Positions 46,757 to 57,414 of a DNA stretch of 64,000 bases are shown here, in pieces; the first letter of the stretch is position 1, and each line of letters starts with the position of its first letter. The notes below the pieces were generated by a model. That model searched no databases and was not told where the DNA came from. It saw nothing but the letters and a program-made list of their open reading frames with translations. Source of the stretch: Rhodocyclaceae bacterium (GTDB lineage Bacteria > Pseudomonadota > Gammaproteobacteria > Burkholderiales > CAIKXV01); the NCBI GenBank assembly GCA_020248265.1, contig JADCHX010000024.1:174170-238169 (forward strand), given 5' to 3'. A program made the position numbers and the translations under genes.

Positions 46757-47572
46757 ATGGTTCCTCGACGTTCTGCCGATCAGTCAGACACGGCCGCATC
46801 CACCGCCGCCGGCGCCGTGCCGGATGCAGTACGGCGCGTCGGCAGGCCCAGCAACGAGCGCTTCCGGCAACGGTTCACCAGCAACCTCAACCAGTTGCTC
46901 GACCAGCGGCCCGACATGCCGCCGGAGCCCGCCGCGCGTGCCGCCGAACTCGCCCGGGTGTGTGCAGTGACGCCCGCCGCGGCGCGCAAATGGCTGACCG
47001 GCGCTGGCTGGCCAACGCTCGAAAAACTGCTCGACCTGGCCCAGCGCTACGGCTTCGCGCCGGACGACCTGCTGGCGGACGGCCCGCGGCAGGTGGTCGA
47101 CCTGTCGCGCCTGGTCGATGCTCAGGCGCTGCGCCGTGCGGAACTGGGCGAACTCACGCCGGTGCCGGCGTTCAGCGGCACCAGAGGGTTGCAGCTCGCG
47201 GTCGATCCCCGCGCGTTCGGCGATACCGGCGGTCGAGCGGAAACCTCGCCCCTCGCGCTCGTCAGCGTCACCGACGATGCGCTGCTGCCCGACTTCGCTT
47301 CAGGCGACGAGGTCGTGGTCCGACTCGATCCGCAGTGGCGAGGCGATGGAATCTACCTGCTGCAGTCGACCCCGACCTCGCCCGCGCGGCTGCACCGGGT
47401 GCGCCAGGCCGATGGCGCCTTCTGCATCGATGCCGCGCAAGCGACCATCGGGGAAGCGGGCGGACGGTTCGCGGCGTTTGCAACCGACGAAGCCGGATCG
47501 CTCGACGGCACACCGATCCTGTGCGGGACTCCGCTCTGCCTGGTCCGGGCCTTGCACGCCACCCGCGGGTAA
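46757..47572 (+). CDS. CI/LexA-fold repressor with lost protease dyad
   Basis: A 271-residue regulator. A helix-turn-helix of Cro/C1 type lies at about residues 63-105 (ARVCAVTPAAARKWLTGAGW). A C-terminal S24-like domain covers about 165-265: SVTDDALLPDFASGDEVVVR corresponds to the GDSMxPxxxxGD motif, but Ala175 is at the position of the catalytic Ser, and Arg rather than Lys is seen around ARLHRVR. It should therefore fold and dimerise like CI but not cleave itself. It is divergent from the FlhD/FlhC operon, the place of SetR in SXT. Confidence 0.82.
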   Translation: MVPRRSADQSDTAASTAAGAVPDAVRRVGRPSNERFRQRFTSNLNQLLDQRPDMPPEPAARAAELARVCAVTPAAARKWLTGAGWPTLEKLLDLAQRYGFAPDDLLADGPRQVVDLSRLVDAQALRRAELGELTPVPAFSGTRGLQLAVDPRAFGDTGGRAETSPLALVSVTDDALLPDFASGDEVVVRLDPQWRGDGIYLLQSTPTSPARLHRVRQADGAFCIDAAQATIGEAGGRFAAFATDEAGSLDGTPILCGTPLCLVRALHATRG

Positions 47573-47641
47573 AGGCCTCCAACGGCATCTTTCGCCGCGC
47601 GCCGTTCGGCCGGAAGCTCCTACCATTGCCCATGCGCCGGC

Positions 47642-49348
47642 GTGCAGCGGCACGGCAGGCCTTCCCGACAGCCCCTCATCGATCCGATCGTGCAGACCGC
47701 CCAAGCAGTCCACGTCCCGACCCGCCGCAGCGAAGGCCGCCGGCTACGCAGGGCCCTGGCCGCACCGATCGCTGCGCTGACGCTGGGCTGGCTGCTCGCG
47801 CTGTGCGCCGGACTGGCGCCCGCCCAGACCCCGCGCTCGGCGCAGCGCATGCTGGTTGTCAGCCAGGTCGTCGGGCCGGACGGCGCGTCGATCGTCGCGC
47901 GCATCGGTTCGCTGACATTCGGCACGACCGGACTGGCGACCGATCGCGTCTTCGAAGCGGTACCGAATGCCTCCGCGATCGCCCAGGTCGCGCTGCGCGA
48001 CTTCGGCAGCACCCTCACGCAGTCGCAGTTGATCACGCAGGCGACCGCACACCTTGCACAGCAGGCCCCCGCCCTGGCCGCCTCGCTGAGCGCCACGCTG
48101 CAGGCGCGCAGCCTGGGGCAGGCCACCTTCATGCTCGACCAGCAGGTGTCGGTGGCAGGCTCGCCGGCGCCGCGCCGGCTGGCATGGACACTGTCGGTCG
48201 ACAGGGCGGGACGCGCCAGTTTCGCCGAGCCCAGGCTGTTCGACGCGCAGCCGCACATCCTGCATGTGCACTATGTGCCGCTGCGGGTGGCTGCGGGGCT
48301 TCCGGGCGGCTGGGCCTATCCCGATGCCGGCCGCCTGCGCTGGCAGCGCCTGAACCTGCAGATGCAGCCGATCGGGCCGGTCGGTTCGCTCGACACCGGG
48401 GGCGCGTTCGATGCGCCCGACGTCCTCGATGGCCTGCCGGTGGATCCGGAAGCCGGTCTTCGATGCCTCGTCGATCGGCGCAGCCGGAACGACTGCCCGC
48501 AGGGCCTAACCGACATCGTGACGCTGATCGACGAGCAGGGCTCGGCCAGCGCGTTGCTCGACTACGGCTTGCGACTGACCCCGGTCTACGACGCCGTGCC
48601 GGCAGGTAACGGCGCATTCGAGCAGGTCGCGCGCATTTCGCTGCAGGTCGACCGGCGCGAGGTGTCCTACGCCGGGTGTTCCTCGGAGATGCCGTTCCGG
48701 AACACGGGACGCTACGGCTACACGCTCCTTGCATCGAACGACCGCTATGCAGTGGCGCGCGACGGTCGGTTCGCGCGAATCGACCGCACACAGACGGCCG
48801 CACTGTCGCCCACCATCGGCTATGACTGGACCCGCCCGCTGCGTCCGGTCGCACTGTCGGCACTGACGCCGCTCATCATCGATCCGCAGGACCCGGCCCG
48901 GCCACTGCTCGCGGCAGCCAGCGTGGACAACCTGATCTACCTGGCACCGATCACGGCCTCGGGACAGCCCGAGCAGGTCGTGCTGTCATTCACGTCACCG
49001 CCATACCAGTACGGCCGGGTGCAGGTGGAGATCCGCTGTTCGGTCGAAGGCAACTGGACGCTGCGGTCGGTAATCGCACCGTGGGCGCAATGCATGGCCG
49101 GCGGGTGCAATTCCACCTACCTGGCCTACGAGGCCACGTTCATCGCAGGCCAGCCGGCACTGGCGCCCCTGCGCTTCACCGCACAGACCTACCGCGGCCA
49201 TTGGTGGGAGGCGCAGCAGGCGGAGTACGACGGCGGCACCACGATCACGCTCTGGCACAGCGACTACTACTGCGGCGACCGTATCGGCGCGCGCTTCTCG
49301 TTCGGCGGCCAGTACCTCGGCCTCACCGGAACGCCCGCCTGCGATTAG
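47642..49348 (+). CDS. Secreted cysteine-rich protein of unknown function
   Basis: A 568-residue protein I do not recognise. It has a signal peptide (about residues 36-62, ending GLAPAQ) after a basic N-terminus, and no further transmembrane segment. Nine cysteines lie in the last 300 residues of the mature protein, with WAQCMAGGCNSTY and DYYCGDR near the end, so disulfides are likely. The body appears rich in beta strands. GTG at 47642 is used; GTG at 47690 is possible. It follows the repressor by 69 bp on the same strand and may be cargo of the island or a host gene. Confidence 0.75.
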   Translation: MQRHGRPSRQPLIDPIVQTAQAVHVPTRRSEGRRLRRALAAPIAALTLGWLLALCAGLAPAQTPRSAQRMLVVSQVVGPDGASIVARIGSLTFGTTGLATDRVFEAVPNASAIAQVALRDFGSTLTQSQLITQATAHLAQQAPALAASLSATLQARSLGQATFMLDQQVSVAGSPAPRRLAWTLSVDRAGRASFAEPRLFDAQPHILHVHYVPLRVAAGLPGGWAYPDAGRLRWQRLNLQMQPIGPVGSLDTGGAFDAPDVLDGLPVDPEAGLRCLVDRRSRNDCPQGLTDIVTLIDEQGSASALLDYGLRLTPVYDAVPAGNGAFEQVARISLQVDRREVSYAGCSSEMPFRNTGRYGYTLLASNDRYAVARDGRFARIDRTQTAALSPTIGYDWTRPLRPVALSALTPLIIDPQDPARPLLAAASVDNLIYLAPITASGQPEQVVLSFTSPPYQYGRVQVEIRCSVEGNWTLRSVIAPWAQCMAGGCNSTYLAYEATFIAGQPALAPLRFTAQTYRGHWWEAQQAEYDGGTTITLWHSDYYCGDRIGARFSFGGQYLGLTGTPACD

Positions 49349-49350
49349 CC

Positions 49351-49365
49351 GCCCGCCGCGCGGGC
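49351..49365 (+). terminator. Hairpin after the secreted-protein gene
   Basis: GCCCGC and GCGGGC form a 6-bp stem with a 3-base loop, two bases after the stop codon at 49348. No T tract follows, so the terminator assignment is tentative. Confidence 0.35.
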
Positions 49366-49439
49366 TGCGGTATGCTCCGTCCGGCAGCAAGACCGCCTGC
49401 GGCCCGGCACGGCCCCACCGAACGAGGAGCGAGCGCAGC

Positions 49440-50138
49440 ATGAGCGTCACCCCCGGCAACCCGAAGAACGCCCCCGGCGTCCCCGACGTGCTCACCGAAG
49501 CACTCGAACTCGGCCCCGACACCCTGTCCCCGCGCGACTTCTACCTGCTGCTGACCGCCCTCGTGGTACCGCGTCCGATCGGCTGGATCTCGACGATCTC
49601 GGCTGCCGGCGTGCGCAACGTCGCGCCGTACTCGTACTTCAACCTGATGGGTTCCGAGCCGTTCTACTGCGCGTTCGGCTCCACCGGCGAGAAGGACAGC
49701 GTGAAGAACATCCGCGAGGTGCCGCAGTTCGTCGCCAACATCGTGACGATGGACCTGCTCGAGAAGATGAGCTTCACCTCGGGCGACTGGCCGCGCGACC
49801 AGGACGAGTTCGAGTGGGCGGGGCTGACCGCGGTGCCGTCGAAGACGGTCAAGCCGTACCGCGTCGGCGAGGCCAAGGCGCACCTGGAGTGCGAGGTGAA
49901 GCACATCTTCCAGGACGGGCGCACCCACATCGTGATCGCGAAGATCGAGCATGTGCATGTGTCGCCGTCGGTCTGGAAGAACGGCCGCGTCGACCCGAAG
50001 CTGCTCGACCCGGTCGGGCGCCTGTCCGGCTCGCTCTATGCACCGCTCGGCGACATCTTCAGCGTCGCCCGGCCGGACATGTCGAAGGTCGGAGACACCC
50101 CGTCGATCGCCGGGATGCCGAAGGCCAACCGAAGGTAA
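49440..50138 (+). CDS. Flavin reductase family protein
   Basis: A 232-residue protein of the FMN-binding split-barrel flavin reductase family. The core begins ALVVPRPIGWISTISAAGVRN, continues with APYSYFNLMGSEP and the NIREVPQFVANIV segment, all typical of the flavin-binding fold. It may reduce free flavin for a partner mono-oxygenase, or act in another flavin-dependent step. It lies upstream of the Bug receptor and dehydratase genes on the same strand. Confidence 0.87.
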   Translation: MSVTPGNPKNAPGVPDVLTEALELGPDTLSPRDFYLLLTALVVPRPIGWISTISAAGVRNVAPYSYFNLMGSEPFYCAFGSTGEKDSVKNIREVPQFVANIVTMDLLEKMSFTSGDWPRDQDEFEWAGLTAVPSKTVKPYRVGEAKAHLECEVKHIFQDGRTHIVIAKIEHVHVSPSVWKNGRVDPKLLDPVGRLSGSLYAPLGDIFSVARPDMSKVGDTPSIAGMPKANRR

Positions 50139-50226
50139 CCAGACGGCAGACACACGGCTGGCCGCTGCACGCCCCGGCACAGGGGCGGCAACCGGCACGA
50201 ACCGGCCGCAACAGGGAGGAGAACCG

Positions 50227-51216
50227 ATGAACGCACCCTTGCGCCTGCAGGCGCCTGCTGCTCTTGCCTCGCTCGCCACCGTCGCCATGCTGTCGGCGGC
50301 CACCGGTGCCATTGCGCAGTCCTGGCCGGCGAAGCCGATCCGCCTGATCGTGCCGTTCCCTCCGGGCGGCGGCAACGACATCGTCGCACGCACGATGAAC
50401 ATCCGGCTGCCCGCACTGCTCGGCCAGCCGGTGGTGATCGAAAACCGCCCGGGCGCCGGCGGCAACCTGGGCGCCGAGATCGCCGCGCGCGCCACGCCCG
50501 ACGGCTACACCCTGCTGATCGCGAACAACTCGCTGACCGCCAACCTCAGCCTCTACCGCAAGCTGCCCTACGATCCGTTCCGCGACTTCGCGCCGATCTC
50601 GATGGGTGCCACCTCGCCGAACATGATCCTGACCCACCCGGCGCTGCCGGCGAAGACAGTGAAGGACCTGATCGCGCTTGCCCGGGCAAGACCGGGCGCG
50701 ATCACCTTCGGATCGCCCGGTGCCGGCACGCCGTCCCATCTGGCTGGCGAACTTTTCATGTCGCGCGCCAAGGTCAAGCTGATCCACGTGCCGTACAAAG
50801 GCGCCGGGCCGCTGGTGGTCGACCAGATGGCCGGCCACGTGACGATCTCGTTCACCGCGCCGATCGTCTCCAAGCCCTTCATCGATGCCGGCAAGATGCG
50901 CCCGATCGCGGTCACCAGCGAGAAGCGCTGGGCGGGCGGCCCGGACATCCCCACGGTGGCCGAGAGCGGCTTCCCCGGCTTCGACGTGATTGCCTGGTTC
51001 GCCTATTTCGCGCCGGCGGCGACGCCGCGCGAGATCATCGATCGGGTCGCGGCCGACATCGGCCGCGCTGCAAACAGCCCGGAGGTCAAGGAACGCTTCA
51101 CCCTGCAGGGCATCGAGGTATCGCCGGGCACGCCGGAGGAACTGGCCGCCTTCATCAAGCGCGACTTCCAGGCGATGGATGCGCTGATCAAGGAACTGAA
51201 GATCGTGCTCGACTGA
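50227..51216 (+). CDS. Bug (TctC) family periplasmic solute-binding protein
   Basis: A 329-residue extracytoplasmic receptor. Signal peptide at residues 1-30 (ending AIAQS), then WPAKPIRLIVPFPPGGGNDI and NRPGAGGNLGAEIAA, the TctC signatures, including the two ligand-carboxylate loops. It would bind a carboxylic acid. No tctA/tctB transporter genes are adjacent, which is common for the many orphan Bug proteins of Burkholderiales. The dehydratase gene follows after 9 bp, suggesting a sugar-acid ligand. Confidence 0.93.
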   Translation: MNAPLRLQAPAALASLATVAMLSAATGAIAQSWPAKPIRLIVPFPPGGGNDIVARTMNIRLPALLGQPVVIENRPGAGGNLGAEIAARATPDGYTLLIANNSLTANLSLYRKLPYDPFRDFAPISMGATSPNMILTHPALPAKTVKDLIALARARPGAITFGSPGAGTPSHLAGELFMSRAKVKLIHVPYKGAGPLVVDQMAGHVTISFTAPIVSKPFIDAGKMRPIAVTSEKRWAGGPDIPTVAESGFPGFDVIAWFAYFAPAATPREIIDRVAADIGRAANSPEVKERFTLQGIEVSPGTPEELAAFIKRDFQAMDALIKELKIVLD

Positions 51217-51225
51217 GGATCGGCG

Positions 51226-52962
<1,737 letters not shown>

Positions 52963-53046
52963 GCGAACGACAGCATCCCGTCCCGCGCTCCTTCCGGGGG
53001 ACACCGGTCGACCCCGGAACGTCCGGGCGGATGGCGTGGCCCACGC

Positions 53047-53052
53047 TACAAT
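53047..53052 (+). promoter_or_regulatory. Candidate -10 box for glyQ
   Basis: TACAAT, in the context GCTACAATCGCGCG that also occurs almost unchanged in front of the MarR gene (GTACAATCGCGCG), lies 71 bp before the glyQ start. The -35 is weak. Confidence 0.4.
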
Positions 53053-53122
53053 CGCGCGTCCCCAAACCCGGGCCAGCGGCGTCCCGTCGCGCATCCGGCA
53101 TGCAATGGAAGCTTCCCGACCG

Positions 53123-54028
53123 ATGATCCTCTTCCAGGACGTCATCACGCGTCTCAACGAATACTGGGCGAAGCAGGGTTGCCCGCTGCTGCAGCCGCTC
53201 GACATGGAAGTCGGCGCCGGAACCTCGCATACGCATACCTTCCTGCGCGCCCTCGGGCCCGAGCCGTGGCGCGCCGCCTACGTGCAGCCCTCGCGCCGAC
53301 CGAAGGACGGCCGCTACGGCGAGAATCCGAACCGGATGCAGCACTACTACCAGTACCAGGTGGTGCTGAAGCCCGCGCCGGAAGACATCCTCGAGCTCTA
53401 CCTGGGCTCGCTGGCGGCGATCGGCCTCGACCTGAAGGCCAACGACGTACGTTTCGTCGAGGACGACTGGGAGAACCCCACGCTGGGCGCCTGGGGCCTG
53501 GGCTGGGAGGTGTGGCTGAACGGGATGGAAGTGACCCAGTTCACCTATTTCCAGCAGGTCGGGGGCATCGACTGCAAGCCGGTGACCGGTGAGATCACCT
53601 ACGGCATCGAGCGGCTGTCGATGTACCTGCAGGGCGTCGAGAACGTGTTCGACCTCACCTGGACCACCTGGATGGAGAACGGCGTCGAGCGCAAGCTCAC
53701 CTACGGCGACGTCTACCACCAGAACGAGGTCGAGCAGTCGACCTTCAACTTCGAGCGCTCGAACGTCGAACTGCTGCTGCACCTGTTCGGCCAGCACGAG
53801 TCCGAAGCGAAGAAACTGATCGAAGGCGGGCTGGCGCTGCCTGCATACGACCAGGTGCTCAAGTGCGCGCACACGTTCAACCTGCTCGACGCACGCGGCG
53901 CGATCTCGGTCACCGAACGCGCGGCCTACATCGGCCGCATCCGCAACCTGGCGCGCGCGGTCGCGCAGGCCTACTACGAAAGCCGCGAACGCCTCGGCTT
54001 CCCGATGCTGGCGGGAGCGGCCCGATGA
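53123..54028 (+). CDS. glyQ: Glycyl-tRNA synthetase alpha subunit
   Basis: A 301-residue class II aminoacyl-tRNA synthetase subunit with the catalytic core of the bacterial alpha2beta2 enzyme. [40 protein letters not shown] and [12 protein letters not shown] are the class II motifs. ATG at 53123 or ATG at 53105 could start it; both have an acceptable site. It overlaps glyS by four bases. Confidence 0.98.
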   Translation: MILFQDVITRLNEYWAKQGCPLLQPLDMEVGAGTSHTHTFLRALGPEPWRAAYVQPSRRPKDGRYGENPNRMQHYYQYQVVLKPAPEDILELYLGSLAAIGLDLKANDVRFVEDDWENPTLGAWGLGWEVWLNGMEVTQFTYFQQVGGIDCKPVTGEITYGIERLSMYLQGVENVFDLTWTTWMENGVERKLTYGDVYHQNEVEQSTFNFERSNVELLLHLFGQHESEAKKLIEGGLALPAYDQVLKCAHTFNLLDARGAISVTERAAYIGRIRNLARAVAQAYYESRERLGFPMLAGAAR

Positions 54029-56130
54029 GCGCGACACTGCTGGTCGAACTGTTGACCGAAGAACTGCCGCCGAAGGCGCTCAGGCGCCTCGGCGACGCTT
54101 TTTCGTCGGGCATGGCCGACGCGCTGTCCGCCGCCGGGCTGCTCGAGCCCGCGTCCGTCGCCACCGGCTATGCATCGCCGCGCCGGCTCGCGGTGTCCAT
54201 CACCCATGTGCTCGCGCGTGCGCCGGACAAGCCGTTTCGCCAGAAGCTGCTGCCGGTCAGCGTCGCCTTCGATGCCGCAGGTGCGCCGACGCCGGCGTTG
54301 CAGAAGAAGCTCGCCACGCTCGGGCTGGCCGCCGATGCCTGGCCAGCGCTGGAGCGCGCCTCCGACGGCAAGGCCGAAGCGCTGTTCCACAACGGCACGC
54401 AGGCCGGGGCATCCCTCGCCGAAGGGTTGCAGAAGGCCCTCGACGACACGCTGGCGAAGCTGCCGATCCCGAAACTGATGCGCTACCAGCGCCCCGACGG
54501 CACAGACGTGCAGTTCGTCCGGCCCGCGCACCGCCTGCTCGCCCTTCACGGCGGCACGGTGGTGCCAGTGCGCGCACTCGGACTCGACGCCGGATTCCAT
54601 ACCGTCGGCCATCGCCAGATGAGCTCGGGCACGATCTCGATCGCGACCGCGTTCGAGTACCCGCACCGGCTGATGGTGCTGGGCAAGGTGGTCGCGTCGT
54701 TCGCGCAACGACGCCAGCGGATCGAAGAGGGCCTGCGTGCGAAGGCTGGCGGCGACACGCTGATCGCGCCGGACGCGCTGCTCGACGAGGTCACCGGCCT
54801 GGTCGAATGGCCGGTCGTCCTCGAAGGCCGCTTCGACGAGGCCTTCCTCGACGTGCCCCAGGAATGCCTGATCCTGACCATGCAGCAGAACCAGAAGTAC
54901 TTCGCGCTGGCCGATGCATCGGGCCGGCTGCGCAATCGTTTCCTGCTCGTCAGCAACCTCGAGACGACCGATCCGGCGGCGATCGTCTCCGGCAACGAAC
55001 GAGTGCTTCGTGCACGGCTGTCCGATGCCAAGTTCTTCTTCGACCAGGACCGGAAGACGCCCCTGGCCGACCGCGTGCAGCGCCTGGGCAGCGTCGTGCA
55101 TCACAACAAGCTCGGCAGCCAGCTCGATCGGGTGCAGCGGGTGTGCAAGCTCGCGAGCCAGCTCGCGGAGCTCCTCTCGTCGGCCGCGCCCGCGCTGGGC
55201 GTCGATCCGGCCCTCGCACAACGCGCAGCCTGGCTGTCCAAGGCCGATCTCGTGACCGACATGGTCGGTGAGTTCCCGGAACTGCAGGGCGTGATCGGCG
55301 AGTACTACGCGCGCCACGATGGCGAGGACGAATCGGTCGCCGTGGCGATCGAACAGCACTACCACCCCCGTTTTGCCAACGACGCCCTGCCACAGGCACC
55401 GCTGTCGCTGGTCGTCGCGCTGGCCGACAAGCTCGACACGCTGGTCGGCCTGTGGGCGGCGGCCGGGGCGCCGACCGGTGACAAGGATCCCTTCGGCCTG
55501 CGCCGCCAGGCGCTCGGCGTGCTGCGCATGCTGGCCGAGCATCCGCTTCCGCTCGACCTGCGTGACCTGGTCGGGCTCGCGATCGCGCAGTTTCCGCCGG
55601 CGGTGATGAAGGCCGCGGTGGCGCCAGAACTGCACCGCTTCTTCCTCGACCGGCTGTCGAACTACCTGCGCGAGCGCGGACACGACGCGCGTGGCATCGA
55701 TGCCGTGCTGGCGCTCGACCCTTCGCGCATCGACCAGGTCCCGTCGAAACTCGATGCGGTCGCCGCCTTCGGCCAGCTGCCCGAGTCGGAGGCGCTGGCT
55801 GCAGCGAACAAGCGCGTGCGCAACATCCTGAAGAAGGAAGGCGCATCGGAACGGCGTGCCGACCCTTCGCTGCTGCTCGAGCCTGCCGAGAAGGCCCTGC
55901 ATGCGGCCCTGGTGACTCTGGAACCCGAGGTGATCGCCTGCACCGCACGCGAAGACTATGCGGGCGCGCTGACCCGGCTCGCATCGGTGCGGTCGGCGGT
56001 CGACCGTTTCTTCGACGAAGTGATGGTAATGACCGATGACGTGGCCGTACGGGCGAACCGTATCGCCCTGCTGCAGTCGCTTGAGCGGGCGCTGAACCAG
56101 GTCGCCGACATTTCGAAGCTGGCGGCATGA
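54025..56130 (+). CDS. glyS: Glycyl-tRNA synthetase beta subunit
   Basis: A 701-residue subunit needed for tRNA binding by the tetrameric enzyme. [19 protein letters not shown] is the family start, [17 protein letters not shown] is the conserved middle, and an HD-like domain and anticodon-binding domain follow. The length is typical. It starts inside the glyQ stop (ATGA) and ends inside the gmhB start (ATGA). Confidence 0.98.
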   Translation: MSATLLVELLTEELPPKALRRLGDAFSSGMADALSAAGLLEPASVATGYASPRRLAVSITHVLARAPDKPFRQKLLPVSVAFDAAGAPTPALQKKLATLGLAADAWPALERASDGKAEALFHNGTQAGASLAEGLQKALDDTLAKLPIPKLMRYQRPDGTDVQFVRPAHRLLALHGGTVVPVRALGLDAGFHTVGHRQMSSGTISIATAFEYPHRLMVLGKVVASFAQRRQRIEEGLRAKAGGDTLIAPDALLDEVTGLVEWPVVLEGRFDEAFLDVPQECLILTMQQNQKYFALADASGRLRNRFLLVSNLETTDPAAIVSGNERVLRARLSDAKFFFDQDRKTPLADRVQRLGSVVHHNKLGSQLDRVQRVCKLASQLAELLSSAAPALGVDPALAQRAAWLSKADLVTDMVGEFPELQGVIGEYYARHDGEDESVAVAIEQHYHPRFANDALPQAPLSLVVALADKLDTLVGLWAAAGAPTGDKDPFGLRRQALGVLRMLAEHPLPLDLRDLVGLAIAQFPPAVMKAAVAPELHRFFLDRLSNYLRERGHDARGIDAVLALDPSRIDQVPSKLDAVAAFGQLPESEALAAANKRVRNILKKEGASERRADPSLLLEPAEKALHAALVTLEPEVIACTAREDYAGALTRLASVRSAVDRFFDEVMVMTDDVAVRANRIALLQSLERALNQVADISKLAA

Positions 56131-56660
56131 AGCTCGTGATCCTCGATCGCGATGGCGTGATCAACCAGGACAGCGACCAGTTCATCAAGTCGCCGGATGA
56201 ATGGAAGCCGATCCCGGGCAGCCTGGAGGCGATCGCGCGCCTGAACCAGGCGGGGTTCCAGGTGGTCGTCGCCACCAACCAGTCCGGCGTCGGACGCGGG
56301 CTGCTCGACATGACGGCGCTGAACGCGATCCACGACAAGATGCACCGCAGGCTGGCGCAGGCCGGTGGCCATGTCGCCGCAGTCTTCTACTGCCCGCATG
56401 CCGCCGATGCGAACTGCGGCTGCCGCAAGCCGCGCGCCGGCCTGTTCGAGGAGATCGGTCGCCGGTTCGGCCTGCCACTGGCCGAGGTGCCGGCGGTCGG
56501 CGACTCGCTGCGCGACCTGCAGGCGGCCGCAACAGTCGGTGCCCGGCCGATGCTGGTGCTCACCGGCAAGGGCCAGAGCACCCGCAGGGCCGGAAACCTG
56601 CCCGAAGGCACGACCACGTCCGCGAACCTCGCCGACGCGGTGACGGCGATCTGCGAATGA
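56127..56660 (+). CDS. gmhB: D-glycero-beta-D-manno-heptose 1,7-bisphosphate 7-phosphatase
   Basis: A 177-residue HAD phosphatase in ADP-heptose synthesis for lipopolysaccharide. LVILDRDGVINQDSD is motif I, VVATNQSGVGRG motif II, and the zinc-loop cysteines are seen in YCPHAADANCGCRKP. VGDSLRDLQAA is motif IV. It overlaps glyS by four bases and is placed as in other Burkholderiales between glyS and plsC. Confidence 0.95.
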   Translation: MKLVILDRDGVINQDSDQFIKSPDEWKPIPGSLEAIARLNQAGFQVVVATNQSGVGRGLLDMTALNAIHDKMHRRLAQAGGHVAAVFYCPHAADANCGCRKPRAGLFEEIGRRFGLPLAEVPAVGDSLRDLQAAATVGARPMLVLTGKGQSTRRAGNLPEGTTTSANLADAVTAICE

Positions 56661-56688
56661 CACGGGCCCGGAACGAAGGCTTCGACGG

Positions 56689-57414
56689 GTGCTGAGTCTG
56701 CTGCGTTCCGTCGTGTTCGCGCTGGCCGCGGCGCTGATCACACCGCCGTATGCTTTCCTTGCGCTGGCGATCTTCTTCCTGCCGCCGATGACGCGCTACC
56801 GGATCATCCGCACATGGTCCGTGGCAATCGTCTGGCTTGCCCGGATCATCTGCGGCGTACGCTGGACGGTGACCGGGCTTGAGCGCCTGCCCACGGTGCC
56901 GTCGATCATCCTCTCCAAGCACCAGTCGGCCTGGGAGACACTGGCCTTCCAGGCGATCTTCCCGCCGCAGGTATGGGTGCTCAAGCGTTCCCTGCTGTGG
57001 GTACCCTTCGTCGGGTGGGGCATCGGCATGCTGTCGCCGATCGCGATCGACCGCAGCCAGCGCATGCGCGCGCTGAAGCAGCTGCTGGAGCAGGGACGCG
57101 CGCGGCTCGCCAGTGGCTTCTGGGTCGTCGTGTTCCCGGAAGGCAGCCGTGTCGAACCCGGCATCCGCGGTACCTGGCAGATCGGTGGCGCATGGCTGGC
57201 GGCGCACGCCGACGCGCCGGTGGTACCGGTGGCGGTGAACTCGGGCGAACTATGGCCGCGCAACGGCTTCATCAAGCATGCCGGCACGATCGAGGTGGTC
57301 ATCCTCGATCCGATCTCTCCTGCCGGCATGAAGGCCGAGGCCCTGAACAGACTGGTCGAGCAGCGCGTCGAGGACGCGATGCTGCAATTGAACGGAAAGG
57401 CAAGAAGCCGTTGA
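56689..57414 (+). CDS. plsC: 1-acyl-sn-glycerol-3-phosphate acyltransferase
   Basis: A 241-residue membrane enzyme making phosphatidic acid. The catalytic motif HX4D is altered: SKHQSAWETLAF has His with Glu in the last position, as in many betaproteobacterial PlsC paralogues. VFPEGSRVEPG is motif III, and two N-terminal hydrophobic helices precede them. GTG at 56689 starts it. It overlaps the downstream metallopeptidase gene by four bases. Confidence 0.92.
   Translation: MLSLLRSVVFALAAALITPPYAFLALAIFFLPPMTRYRIIRTWSVAIVWLARIICGVRWTVTGLERLPTVPSIILSKHQSAWETLAFQAIFPPQVWVLKRSLLWVPFVGWGIGMLSPIAIDRSQRMRALKQLLEQGRARLASGFWVVVFPEGSRVEPGIRGTWQIGGAWLAAHADAPVVPVAVNSGELWPRNGFIKHAGTIEVVILDPISPAGMKAEALNRLVEQRVEDAMLQLNGKARSR

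Larger units (their letters stand above)
34973..47572. mobile_element. Conjugation-type island with FlhDC-like control
   Basis: Twelve genes fill the region: a repressor on the plus strand and an 11-gene minus-strand operon running from an FlhD homologue to VirB6. Genes overlap by 4 bases at six junctions and by 19 or 38 bases at two more. Homologues of VirB2-6 and B11, a coupling ATPase and a MobH-like protein are present; VirB8, B9, B10, an integrase, a tRNA gene and clear attachment repeats are not seen. The edges are placed at the first and last island-type genes and are approximate; the secreted-protein gene to 49348 may also belong to it. Confidence 0.7.

Noticed and set aside
34973..49348. 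tRNA attachment site or integrase for the island
   Set aside because: No tRNA gene, integrase or transposase is visible on either side, so a typical ICE insertion cannot be shown.
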